Source: Chryseobacterium sp. SNU WT5 (GTDB lineage: Bacteria; Bacteroidota; Bacteroidia; Flavobacteriales; Weeksellaceae). Taken from it: DNA of 64,000 bases. The notes under the pieces are model-generated. The model did not search any database. It worked only from the letters and a program-made list of their open reading frames with translations, and was not told the DNA's origin. The DNA is taken from NCBI RefSeq assembly GCF_007362475.1, contig NZ_CP041687.1, positions 558,001-622,000 on the forward strand. The letters are read 5' to 3'. A program made the translations under genes and the position numbers. Shown piece by piece: positions 53,845 through 64,000 of the stretch. Every line of letters starts with the position of its first letter. Positions within the stretch are counted from its first letter, which is position 1.

Positions 53845-54165
53845 TATTTATAATTATTAAGTTTTGCAAAGCTACAAATCCAATTTCTATTTTTAACGAA
53901 TTTAAACGCCTGATTTTCATCAAAAAACCCTAAAAATCTTATCAACTTTTAGGGTCTTTAAATAATAAACTATTAAAAATAAACTACGCTGGGGAATTCT
54001 AAAAAGATCCCATTGCTTTTTTAACGGATAATGCCGGGATTTATTTTTCGTATAAAAAATTTATTTATTAAATAATTTTCTGAAACTCAAATCATTAATC
54101 CTATGCGATGTTTTAGATCATATTATTTTAAAAAATCTTACCTTTAAACCAAATTTTTTGCCCTT
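53845..54165. other. non-coding spacer with a hairpin
   Basis: A 321-bp AT-rich gap. It holds a 9-bp inverted repeat ACCCTAAAA / TTTTAGGGT (53927-53955); on the minus strand a T-run follows the stem, like a terminator without an upstream gene. A minus-strand fragment 'IPALSVKKAMGSF' ends in a stop at about 54003 but has no start, so it may be a worn gene end. No other feature is seen. Confidence 0.4.
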
Positions 54166-55794
54166 ATGAATTTAGAATTTAACAAAAGAGAAGATCAAAA
54201 TAAATTAAAGCTTGCTGCTATCAATACTTTATTGACTGAAATAAAAAAAGGTGGCGGCGAGAATAAATTACAAAAGCAAAGAGACCAAGGTAAATTGACC
54301 GCTCGCGAGAGAATTGACTACCTTCTAGACAAAGGTTCTGATTCTATTGAAATCGGCGCTTTTGCCGGATACGAAATGTATGAAGAACATGGCGGTTGCC
54401 CCAGTGCAGGAGTTGTCGTAAAAATGGGCTACGTTTCTGGAAAGCAATGTTTGGTGGTGGCTAATGACGCATCCGTGAAAGCAGGAGCTTGGTTTCCTAT
54501 TACGGCGAAAAAGAATTTACGTGCTCAGGAAATCTCAATGGAGAACAGACTTCCAATTATTTATTTAGTTGATTCTGCAGGAGTTTACCTACCAATGCAG
54601 GACGAAATTTTTCCTGATAAAGAACATTTTGGCCGAATTTTTAGAAATAATGCAAAAATGAGTTCCATGGGAATCACCCAGATCTCCGCGGTGATGGGAA
54701 GTTGTGTTGCAGGTGGTGCTTACTTACCTATTATGAGCGATGAAGCGATGATTGTTGATAAAACAGGCTCCATCTTTTTAGCCGGTAGCTATTTAGTGAA
54801 AGCAGCAATCGGAGAAAATATTGATAATGAAACGTTGGGCGGTGCAACTACGCACTGCGAAATTTCTGGTGTAACAGATTATAAAGCTAAAGATGACAAA
54901 GATGCGCTCGACCGCATCAAAAATATCATGAAATCTATCGGCAGTTATGAAACTGCAGGTTTTAACAGAATTGACAGTTCGCCACCAAAAGAAAATATAG
55001 AAAACATTTTTGGACACATGCCCGTTTCCAGAGCCGACCAGTATGATACATTTAATATTATCAAATGTTTAGTTGATAATTCAGAATACGAAGAATATAA
55101 AGCTGACTACGGGAAAACGATTATTTGTGCCACTGCCAGAATTGATGGTTGGAGTGTAGGTATAGTCGCTAATCAAAGAAAGTTGGTAAAAAGTGGTAAA
55201 GGAGAGATGCAATTTGGTGGTGTAATTTACTCTGATTCAGCTGATAAAGCAACTCGGTTTATTGCCAATTGTAACCAAAGAAAGATTCCTTTAATTTTCT
55301 TGCAAGACGTAACCGGATTTATGGTTGGATCTAAATCTGAACATGGTGGAATTATCAAAGACGGAGCAAAAATGGTGAACGCGGTTGCTAACTCAGTTGT
55401 ACCTAAGTTTACAGTTATCACAGGAAACTCCTATGGAGCTGGTAATTATGCAATGTGTGGAAAAGCTTATGATCCCCGATTAATTGTGGCTTGGCCATGG
55501 GCAGATCTCGCGGTAATGGGAGGCAGTCAGGCTGCTAAAGTTTTAGCTCAAATTCAAACTTCCACGTTGAAGAAGCAAGGAAACGTAATTTCGGAGGAAG
55601 AAAATCAGGAAATCCTGGATACTATTTCTAAAAGATACCAAAAACAAACAGAACCGACTTATGCAGCTGCAAGGTTATGGACTGACGCGATTATCAATCC
55701 GATTGATACCAGAAAATGGATTTCTATGGGAATAGAAGCTGCGAATCATTCCCCTATTAAAGAAAAATTTAATTTAGGAATTATTCAAGTTTAA
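54166..55794 (+). CDS. acyl-CoA carboxylase beta (carboxyltransferase) subunit
   Basis: A 542-residue biotin-dependent carboxyltransferase. The N-half has 'KQRDQGKLTARERIDYLLD', 'GVVVKMGYVSGKQCLVVANDASVKAGAWFPITAKKNLRAQEIS' and 'VDSAGVYLPMQDEIFPDKEHFGRIFRNNAKMSS', the last resembling methylcrotonyl-CoA carboxylase beta. The C-half has 'QDVTGFMVGSKSEHGGIIKDGAKMVNAVANSVVPKFTVITGNSYGAGNYAMCGKAYDP' with the oxyanion holes. The biotin-carrier alpha subunit is not in the window. Methylcrotonyl-, geranyl- or propionyl-CoA are the possible substrates; leucine breakdown is the most likely. Confidence 0.85.
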   Translation: MNLEFNKREDQNKLKLAAINTLLTEIKKGGGENKLQKQRDQGKLTARERIDYLLDKGSDSIEIGAFAGYEMYEEHGGCPSAGVVVKMGYVSGKQCLVVANDASVKAGAWFPITAKKNLRAQEISMENRLPIIYLVDSAGVYLPMQDEIFPDKEHFGRIFRNNAKMSSMGITQISAVMGSCVAGGAYLPIMSDEAMIVDKTGSIFLAGSYLVKAAIGENIDNETLGGATTHCEISGVTDYKAKDDKDALDRIKNIMKSIGSYETAGFNRIDSSPPKENIENIFGHMPVSRADQYDTFNIIKCLVDNSEYEEYKADYGKTIICATARIDGWSVGIVANQRKLVKSGKGEMQFGGVIYSDSADKATRFIANCNQRKIPLIFLQDVTGFMVGSKSEHGGIIKDGAKMVNAVANSVVPKFTVITGNSYGAGNYAMCGKAYDPRLIVAWPWADLAVMGGSQAAKVLAQIQTSTLKKQGNVISEEENQEILDTISKRYQKQTEPTYAAARLWTDAIINPIDTRKWISMGIEAANHSPIKEKFNLGIIQV

Positions 55795-55825
55795 TTAAAA
55801 TATCGGAAAACATAATTTTAAATTG

Positions 55826-55858
55826 AAGGGTTACTTACAAAAGTGACCCTTTTGTTTT
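55826..55858 (+). terminator. terminator of the carboxylase gene
   Basis: Stem AAGGGTTACTT / AAGTGACCCTT with one G-U pair and a 4-base loop, followed by TTGTTTT on the plus strand. Confidence 0.75.
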
Positions 55859-55987
55859 AAAAAATAAATTTTGCTTTCCAGGTAATTTGAATCATTTAAC
55901 GATGAAATTGACGGATTTAATTTATTTAAAAACAACCTTTGTACCTTAGTAAAACAAGATGGTTAATTTTCTTTATAAATTAACACA

Positions 55988-56015
55988 TTGTATTGATTAA
56001 ATAAATTTATATTTG
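55988..56015 (+). promoter_or_regulatory. candidate promoter of the PAP2 pair (TTG-N17-TATATTTG)
   Basis: TTG at 55988-55990, then 17 bases, then TATATTTG at 56008-56015 (exact TAnnTTTG). The first PAP2 ATG is 17 bases downstream. Confidence 0.6.
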
Positions 56016-56032
56016 TAAAAAACTGATCGCTG

Positions 56033-56725
56033 ATGAAAAAAATTTACTTATTCTATGTATTTCTGTTATTTAGTTGTATAAATTTTGCACAAAAAAGAGA
56101 TTCTTTACGAACCGAAAGTAACCGCCTCGAATTTCAATACAAAAAAATGTACGTTCCTCTGGGATTAATGCTTACTGGAGTTGCTGCCAGCGGTCATAGT
56201 CAAAAATCATGGAACAATAAAATGCATGCAGAAAGAGACGAGCATCTTTTGAACTTTGAAAATCATGCTGATGATTATATACAGTTGCTTCCTTTTGTAG
56301 CAATCTATGCTTTTGAAATCGGCGGAATGAAACCAAAAACAGATTGGAAAAACCGTACTGCCATTTTAATGAAAGGCCAATTTATCAATTTAGGATTGGT
56401 TTATATTCTGAAAACTACTTTCAAAGAAACTCGACCCGACGGGAGTGCCTTATCGTTTCCTTCTGGTCACACAGCACAAGCTTTTTCGGGGGCAACTATG
56501 CTTGCTATAGAATATGGAGAGAATTACCAATGGGTTCCTTATGCAGCCTACGGCGTAGCTTCTACCGTTGGTGTTATGCGAATTGCCAATAACAAACACT
56601 ATCTATCTGATGTGCTTTTTGGTGCCGGTTTAGGTATTCTATCGATGAAAGTCGCTTACTGGACCCATCAATACAAATGGACTCAACACAGAAGTACCAC
56701 CGATCCGTTTGCGAAAATTTATTAG
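56033..56725 (+). CDS. PAP2-family phosphatase
   Basis: A 230-residue PAP2 (type 2 phosphatidic-acid phosphatase) protein with a signal-like N-terminus ('IYLFYVFLLFSCINFAQ'). The three acid-phosphatase motifs are KTTFKETRPDG (KX6RP), SFPSGHTAQ (PSGH) and NNKHYLSDV (SRx5HxxxD-like). It removes phosphate from lipid phosphates or related molecules at the membrane or in the periplasm. The second PAP2 gene begins one base after its stop codon, so they are coupled. Confidence 0.88.
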   Translation: MKKIYLFYVFLLFSCINFAQKRDSLRTESNRLEFQYKKMYVPLGLMLTGVAASGHSQKSWNNKMHAERDEHLLNFENHADDYIQLLPFVAIYAFEIGGMKPKTDWKNRTAILMKGQFINLGLVYILKTTFKETRPDGSALSFPSGHTAQAFSGATMLAIEYGENYQWVPYAAYGVASTVGVMRIANNKHYLSDVLFGAGLGILSMKVAYWTHQYKWTQHRSTTDPFAKIY

Positions 56726-56726
56726 G

Positions 56727-57695
56727 ATGAGTAGTTATTTAATGCTATTAGGATTGTTATGTTCAACAACTCTTTTTTCACAGACAGACTCAACAATTCA
56801 GATAAAGGCGCAGGAATTTCAGGTTTCAGAAAATACCACTTTAATTTATCCAAAACCGAAAATATCTGATCTTTACAGAAAAATTCCAACAAATTTTATT
56901 GGAGTAGGCAAAGATGTTGTTTCTAAAGATATTTTTGGATATTCAGTAGCAGCATTAGCATCTACCATTGCATTACTGCCCTTGGATCCCGCAATTATAC
57001 AAACAAGCAGAAAATTAGGAAATAATATCGGTTTTAGCGAGGATCACTCTTATTCCAACTTAGGACCTTTAAAAATAGTTCCGGGAGATGCTGGTTCCTT
57101 TGTTTATTTCATGGGAAACGGAACCACTTTTATTTTGATAGGAACAGGTTTAGCAACTTACGGATTAATAGTTAATGATTATAGAGCGCAAAGCACATCG
57201 ATGCAGTTGGTACAAAGCATTCTATTATCTGGGCTTTTTTCTCAACCTCTCAAGAGAATCACCGGAAGAGAAAGTCCTTTTGAAACATCCAGTTCAGATC
57301 GTAATCATAGCACCTGGAAATTTATGCCCTCATTTTCTGCTTATCAGGAAAACACTTCAAAATATGATGCAATGCCTTCCGGACACTTAACAACCGGAAT
57401 TGCCGCGTGGATTGTTTTAGCGGAAAACTATCCAGAAATAAGGTGGATTAAACCACTTGGTTTCACTTTAATGGGATTAATGAGTTTTGAAATGGTTCAA
57501 AGCAAGGTACACTGGGCTTCAGATTATCCAATCGCTATCCTAATCGGTTATCTTATTGGTAAAAATATTGCAAAAAACGCAATGATAAAAAAAACGAATA
57601 ATACAAATGAACTAGCGCAGAAGAAGTATAAATTCAATATTGCAGCTTCTAATTTATATGGAGTGCAAACGGTAGGAATGACGCTTAGCTTTTAA
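56727..57695 (+). CDS. second PAP2-family phosphatase, outer part
   Basis: A 322-residue PAP2 protein from the ATG at 56727; an upstream TTG at 56709 would overlap the first gene. The signal peptide covers ~20 residues (LMLLGLLCSTTLFSQ). Motifs are KRITGRESP, 'DAMPSGHLTTGIA' and 'SKVHWASDYPIAILIGYLIG'. Two tandem PAP2 genes with a 1-bp gap suggest that the products work as a pair on similar substrates. The S9 peptidase gene follows after 63 bp. Confidence 0.85.
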   Translation: MSSYLMLLGLLCSTTLFSQTDSTIQIKAQEFQVSENTTLIYPKPKISDLYRKIPTNFIGVGKDVVSKDIFGYSVAALASTIALLPLDPAIIQTSRKLGNNIGFSEDHSYSNLGPLKIVPGDAGSFVYFMGNGTTFILIGTGLATYGLIVNDYRAQSTSMQLVQSILLSGLFSQPLKRITGRESPFETSSSDRNHSTWKFMPSFSAYQENTSKYDAMPSGHLTTGIAAWIVLAENYPEIRWIKPLGFTLMGLMSFEMVQSKVHWASDYPIAILIGYLIGKNIAKNAMIKKTNNTNELAQKKYKFNIAASNLYGVQTVGMTLSF

Positions 57696-57696
57696 T

Positions 57697-57713
57697 TTAA
57701 CATTGTCTTAACA
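57697..57713 (+). promoter_or_regulatory. candidate Pho box: TTAACA-N5-TTAACA
   Basis: Two identical TTAACA hexamers, 57697-57702 and 57708-57713, 11 bases apart. It matches the B. subtilis PhoP box and contains ATTGTCTTAACAAA, the exact inverse of the sequence at 26679-26692. A TTG and a near -7 element (TAATTTCT, 57724-57731) follow, placing it over the -33 region of the S9 peptidase promoter. Confidence 0.45.
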
Positions 57714-57758
57714 AAATCAGTTTTAATTTCTTATTTTTAGCTACTAAATTAATAGGAA

Positions 57759-59903
57759 ATGAAATTCTCTAAACTTTCTTTATTTGTACTGCTTCTTAGC
57801 GGAAGTTTTCACTTTGCACAAAATCAAAAATTTAGTATCGCTGAAGCTGTTAATGGTTTACGAAGCAATCTTGCAGTAAAAAACATATCACAATTCTCCT
57901 GGTCAGATGACAATAAATATTTCTATCAATCTGCGAAAAACAGCTATCTGAAAACGGAGATTTCAACGTTACGACAGGATACTTTAGTTTCACTGCATCA
58001 ATTAAATAAAGATCTCTCACCTGAGAACAGATTAAAAACGATTCCTAAAATTACATTCGTTAGTGATGACAAAGGATATTATGCTCAAAATTCAAAATAT
58101 TTCCGAATTGAGCGCAGTGGAAAAGACTGGAAGGTAAACGAATGGATTGTTTTGGATGACAATGCAGAAAATGCAGAAGTTTTAAGTAATAACCAAGGTA
58201 TTGTTTATACCGTCAAGAATAATCTTTTTCTAAACAAAAACGGAAAAGTAACAGCAATTACTACGGATCAAGATGAAAATATTATAAATGGGAAAGCCGT
58301 ACATCAACAAGAATTCGGTATAAATAAAGGAATTTTCATATCACCGGATCAGTCAAAAATCGCTTTTTACAGAATGGATCAAACAATGGTGGGTGACTAT
58401 CCTATTATTGATTGGAGCGTAACGCCAGCCGTAAATAAAAACATCAAGTATCCGATGGCAGGTACACCTTCTCATCATGTAACTTTAGGAGTATATGACT
58501 TAAAAACAAATACGAAAAATTTTCTTAATATTGAAGGAGATCCAGAACAATATCTTACCTCCATTACCTGGAATCCAGATTCGAAATCGATATTTGTAGG
58601 TGTATTGAATCGTGATCAGAATGACATGAAAATGAATCAGTACAATGCCTCTACAGGTAATTTTATTAAAAAATTATTCGAAGAACAATCAGATAAGTAT
58701 GTAGAGCCACAACATCCCTTACTATTTCTACCTAATTCTAAAACTGATTTTATTTGGCAAAGTCAGCGAACTGGCTACAATCATTTATTTCACTATAATA
58801 CCGAAAAAGGATTAATCGCTCAATTAACCAAAGGTAATTGGCTCGTAACAGATATCGTTGGCTTTAATGAGAAAAAGAAAGAAATAGTATACGTATCGAC
58901 GCAGGAATCCCCATTGGAACAGCATCTTTATAAATTGGACTGGACCAATTATAAAACCCAAAGACTAGATCAGGGTGCAGGAATACATTCTGGAATTTTA
59001 AGCAAAGATGGCACTTATCTGTACGATACCTACAGTAGTGATAATGTCCCACGACGAGTAAATTTAATAAATACACATACTTTAAAAACTAAAAACATCC
59101 TAAACTCAGAAAACCCTTTAAAAAATTATCAAAGACCTATAATTAAAAATGTAACCTTAAAAGCCGAAGACGGAACTCAATTATTTGGAAAAATTATCCT
59201 TCCAATCGATTTTAATGCTGAAAAGAAATATCCGGTAATTGTTTATTTATATAACGGCCCACATGCGCAACTCATTACGGATAGTTTTCCGGCATCTGGA
59301 AATTTATGGTATGAATATATGGCGCAAAAAGGATACATCGTTTTTACAATGGATGGCCGAGGATCCTCCAACAGAGGTCTAAAATTCGAACAAGCTATAT
59401 TCAGAAATGCGGGTGAAGTCGAAATGAAAGATCAGTTAAAAGGAGTCGATTACTTGAAATCATTACCTTATGTTGACGCGGATAAGTTAGGAATTCATGG
59501 TTGGAGTTATGGTGGATTTATGACAACATGTTTTATGCTTAAAAACCCCGATATTTTTAAAGTGGCCGTCGCAGGAGGACCAGTTATAGATTGGAATATG
59601 TATGAAATTATGTACACAGAAAGATATATGGATTCACCACAAAATAATCCCGAAGGCTACAAGAAAGCGAATCTGCTGGATAAAGTCCAAAACCTAAAAG
59701 GGCATTTATTAATGATCCATGGAGCGCAAGATAACGTAGTGGTCTGGCAACATTCATTGAAGTTTTTAAAAGCAGCGGTAGATCATAGTGTTCAGCTCGA
59801 CTATTTTGTCTATCCAGTACACGAACATAATGTATTGGGAAAAGACCGTGTCCATTTGATGCAAAAAGTAACAGACTATTTTGATGAATATTTAATGAAA
59901 TAA
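57759..59903 (+). CDS. S9-family (DPP4-like) prolyl peptidase
   Basis: A 714-residue exported serine peptidase with a signal peptide of ~20 residues. The DPP4 beta-propeller N-domain runs to ~450 ('TWNPDSKSIFVGVLNRDQND', 'WQSQRTGYNHLF'). The alpha/beta-hydrolase C-domain has the nucleophile in GWSYGGF near residue 582, Asp in HGAQDNVV and His in PVHEHNVLG. It likely removes X-Pro dipeptides in the periplasm. The candidate Pho box in front of it is unexpected for a peptidase and deserves testing. Frame intact. Confidence 0.9.
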   Translation: MKFSKLSLFVLLLSGSFHFAQNQKFSIAEAVNGLRSNLAVKNISQFSWSDDNKYFYQSAKNSYLKTEISTLRQDTLVSLHQLNKDLSPENRLKTIPKITFVSDDKGYYAQNSKYFRIERSGKDWKVNEWIVLDDNAENAEVLSNNQGIVYTVKNNLFLNKNGKVTAITTDQDENIINGKAVHQQEFGINKGIFISPDQSKIAFYRMDQTMVGDYPIIDWSVTPAVNKNIKYPMAGTPSHHVTLGVYDLKTNTKNFLNIEGDPEQYLTSITWNPDSKSIFVGVLNRDQNDMKMNQYNASTGNFIKKLFEEQSDKYVEPQHPLLFLPNSKTDFIWQSQRTGYNHLFHYNTEKGLIAQLTKGNWLVTDIVGFNEKKKEIVYVSTQESPLEQHLYKLDWTNYKTQRLDQGAGIHSGILSKDGTYLYDTYSSDNVPRRVNLINTHTLKTKNILNSENPLKNYQRPIIKNVTLKAEDGTQLFGKIILPIDFNAEKKYPVIVYLYNGPHAQLITDSFPASGNLWYEYMAQKGYIVFTMDGRGSSNRGLKFEQAIFRNAGEVEMKDQLKGVDYLKSLPYVDADKLGIHGWSYGGFMTTCFMLKNPDIFKVAVAGGPVIDWNMYEIMYTERYMDSPQNNPEGYKKANLLDKVQNLKGHLLMIHGAQDNVVVWQHSLKFLKAAVDHSVQLDYFVYPVHEHNVLGKDRVHLMQKVTDYFDEYLMK

Positions 59904-59916
59904 ATATTTATTTCAT
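59895..59916. repeat. 22-bp perfect palindrome across the S9 stop codon
   Basis: Half-site ATGAAATAAAT at 59895-59905 followed by its exact reverse complement. It contains the last codons M-K-stop of the S9 gene. Confidence 0.7.
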
Positions 59917-60549
59917 ATACTCATACGTTATCAAACTTAATCGGACCTGTGATGGCTCAGTTTGATAATTTAATCAGGTTTTACATAATAGAATCGTTCG
60001 GTAGTTCTATCATAATTTTCCCTCCTAAATAATAAGATTTAGATAATATCTTTTGATTTTTATTAGATCAGTATCACTGTTAAAAACAATCCCGTACTAA
60101 TGTTTAATCCTGTCTGCAACCGATGCAGTCTCCATTATTATGATTATTGATGAGAATACATTAATTTCTCACATTTTATAATAAGAAAACAATAAAAAAT
60201 TGATTAGTCCTATTGGCAAAAACAGGAAAATATAACTGCCAAGACTTAACTAACGATATTCTCTAAAAATTAATTTAATAGGAATTATTCATTTAATATT
60301 CCAAAACCACTTGGAAAAAATCGAAACTGATCACAATTTAACGAAGCTATCAACACGCAACTATCTTGTGTCCATAGTCATAATTTCATGCTTTTCTACC
60401 GTTAAAATATTAAGTCTTTAATTCCGTCGATTTCTTTGGCATCATTACAGAAAAATAGATTCTGCTAGCCGAGAAGATCTACTTCCAAATACCATTATTG
60501 CTTATTTTTCTAATTCCTCGATTTTGATATTGATTACTGATCACAAAAA
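59917..60549. other. non-coding spacer between the S9 gene and the rRNA operon
   Basis: About 630 bp of AT-rich DNA without a full gene. It includes a 10-bp inverted repeat TTATCAAACT / AGTTTGATAA (59928-59937, 59959-59968) with a 21-base loop, which may end the S9 transcript. On the minus strand 60169-60249 is a short open frame with a hydrophobic stretch but no start codon. No tRNA or riboswitch is seen. Confidence 0.4.
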
Positions 60550-60577
60550 AAGCTCATCAAAATAAATTGATGAGCTT
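60550..60577 (-). terminator. rRNA operon terminator
   Basis: An 11-bp perfect stem AAGCTCATCAA / TTGATGAGCTT with a 6-base loop. On the minus strand it is followed by TTTTTTT, about 25 bp beyond the 5S gene. A smaller TCCGCC / GGCGGA hairpin sits between. Confidence 0.85.
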
Positions 60578-60601
60578 CTGTGTCCGCCGTGGCGGATAAA
60601 A

Positions 60602-60711
<110 letters not shown>

Positions 60712-60884
60712 GGCTGTTTTGTACAAAAGGATGTACAGTATATGTTATTAGTAGATAAAAGAGAATAGAAGAAAGATAAAAGACATAAGTGTCTTGCTTC
60801 TTTAATCTTGGTTCTTTTAGTCTAACTAAAAAAATCGATAAAAACGTTCACAAAGAGCAAACCTTGTTGCACTGTCGAGTGCCT

Positions 60885-63648
<2,764 letters not shown>

Positions 63649-64000
63649 CTTTCCTAATAATATATTAGTTCAGTTTTTTGTCTAACACCTAAGTGTTAAG
63701 ACTAGTTTTATTTAAACTCGGCACTCGAAAGTGCTCGGTTTTCTCTTTGTGATGTTCTTATCGTTAATGTCAATGATCTTATCTCTTTTTGTAATACTGA
63801 TGAACAGATGTGTTTTTGGCTCCATCCGTAACTTTTAAATCAGTCCTTCAAAACTGTGAATAAGATAGGTTCGATCCTATCAAACTCCCTAATTCCTTAG
63901 GTCGTTTTGCCTCCTTTCGGCATAATTCTATTCTGTATTATAAATATCTTCTATTCTTGCTTCTTTCCGAAGCGTTTCGTTGTATCTCTACAACTTTTCG
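63649..64000 (-). other. 16S-23S spacer, partial
   Basis: About 350 bp of spacer upstream of 23S. No tRNA is seen; the usual tRNA-Ile/Ala pair would lie beyond the right edge. The segment GGCACTCGA (63720-63728) is the exact complement of TCGAGTGCC at 60875-60883 near the 23S 3' end, so the two can close a 23S processing stem. A GCACT/AGTGC hairpin and a GATAGG/CCTATC hairpin near 63867 also occur. Confidence 0.75.

Noticed and set aside
55980-55996. TTAACA in front of the first PAP2 gene as a third Pho box
   Set aside because: No second hexamer lies 11 bases away on either side.
60169-60249. Short minus-strand frame with a hydrophobic stretch (SYIFLFLPIGLINFLLF)
   Set aside because: It has no start codon within the frame, a stop directly upstream, and nothing similar in the neighbourhood. 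It may be a worn gene end, but this cannot be supported.
63860-63885. T-arm-like hairpin (ATAGG-TTCGATC-CCTAT) suggesting a tRNA in the rRNA spacer
   Set aside because: No acceptor stem, D-arm or anticodon arm can be built around it on either strand.

Overview
The window is AT-rich chromosomal DNA of a flavobacterium in the phylum Bacteroidota, most likely a Chryseobacterium/Kaistella-like member of the Weeksellaceae. The grounds are gldB-gldC, a type IX secretion (T9SS) cargo protein and a PorV/PorQ-like porin, a TonB receptor paired with a lipoprotein, TAnnTTTG -7 promoter elements, weak or absent Shine-Dalgarno sites, and the style of the rRNA operon. The assignment rests on protein resemblance from memory, not on a search. 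No transposase, prophage or CRISPR array was seen. Gene density is about 95% and most genes are core metabolism or cell-envelope functions.

Layout: 1-1.7 kb holds pterin genes (a folX-like 5' end, folM-like SDR, a flavin reductase). 1.8-9.8 kb holds an esterase, an Lrp regulator divergent from a methionine-gamma-lyase-like enzyme, purE and purK (separated by three genes), a BaiN/HI0933-type flavoprotein, a CYTH protein, an EamA exporter and DUF1543. 9.8-11.9 kb is a leftward cluster of menF, a menI-like thioesterase and a plsC-like acyltransferase. 11.9-12.2 kb is a gene-poor gap holding a possible 20-residue peptide gene with its own terminator. 12.2-18.3 kb holds PspC/PadR, a T9SS-secreted GEVED protein, cbpA/cbpM and a lipoprotein. 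18.4-24.7 kb holds an M1 aminopeptidase, thyA, a GreA-like protein and a GH13 amylase-like enzyme. 24.8-30.6 kb is a PhoR/PhoB-like two-component system divergent from a TonB receptor and a beta-helix lipoprotein, with an 11-bp-periodic TTAACA box between them.

30.7-33 kb is a leftward group GNAT-nadE-barnase-barstar. The barnase homologue is complete, membrane-anchored, and carries two cysteines at positions equivalent to barnase 43 and 80. 33-43 kb holds gldB-gldC, a MetB-like enzyme, DinB, YchJ, VF530, sbcD-sbcC, an LLM oxidoreductase and tsaC. 43.2-44.8 kb is metY under a SAM-I riboswitch with unusual competing hairpins. 44.9-59.9 kb holds hutH, an unrecognised 604-residue conserved protein, uvrC, secreted proteins, a PorV/PorQ-like porin, a second EamA protein, an acyl-CoA carboxylase beta subunit, two coupled PAP2 phosphatases and a DPP4-like S9 peptidase. 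60.6-64 kb is the 3' part of an rRNA operon on the minus strand (23S, 5S, terminator); 16S lies beyond the right edge.

The most interesting items are the barnase-barstar pair with a natural disulfide candidate, the possible 20-aa amphipathic peptide, the candidate Pho boxes linking PhoB to the TonB receptor and to the S9 peptidase, the competing structures in the metY leader, and the uncharacterised 604-aa protein. All functions are inferred by eye from sequence motifs; no alignment or database search was run.
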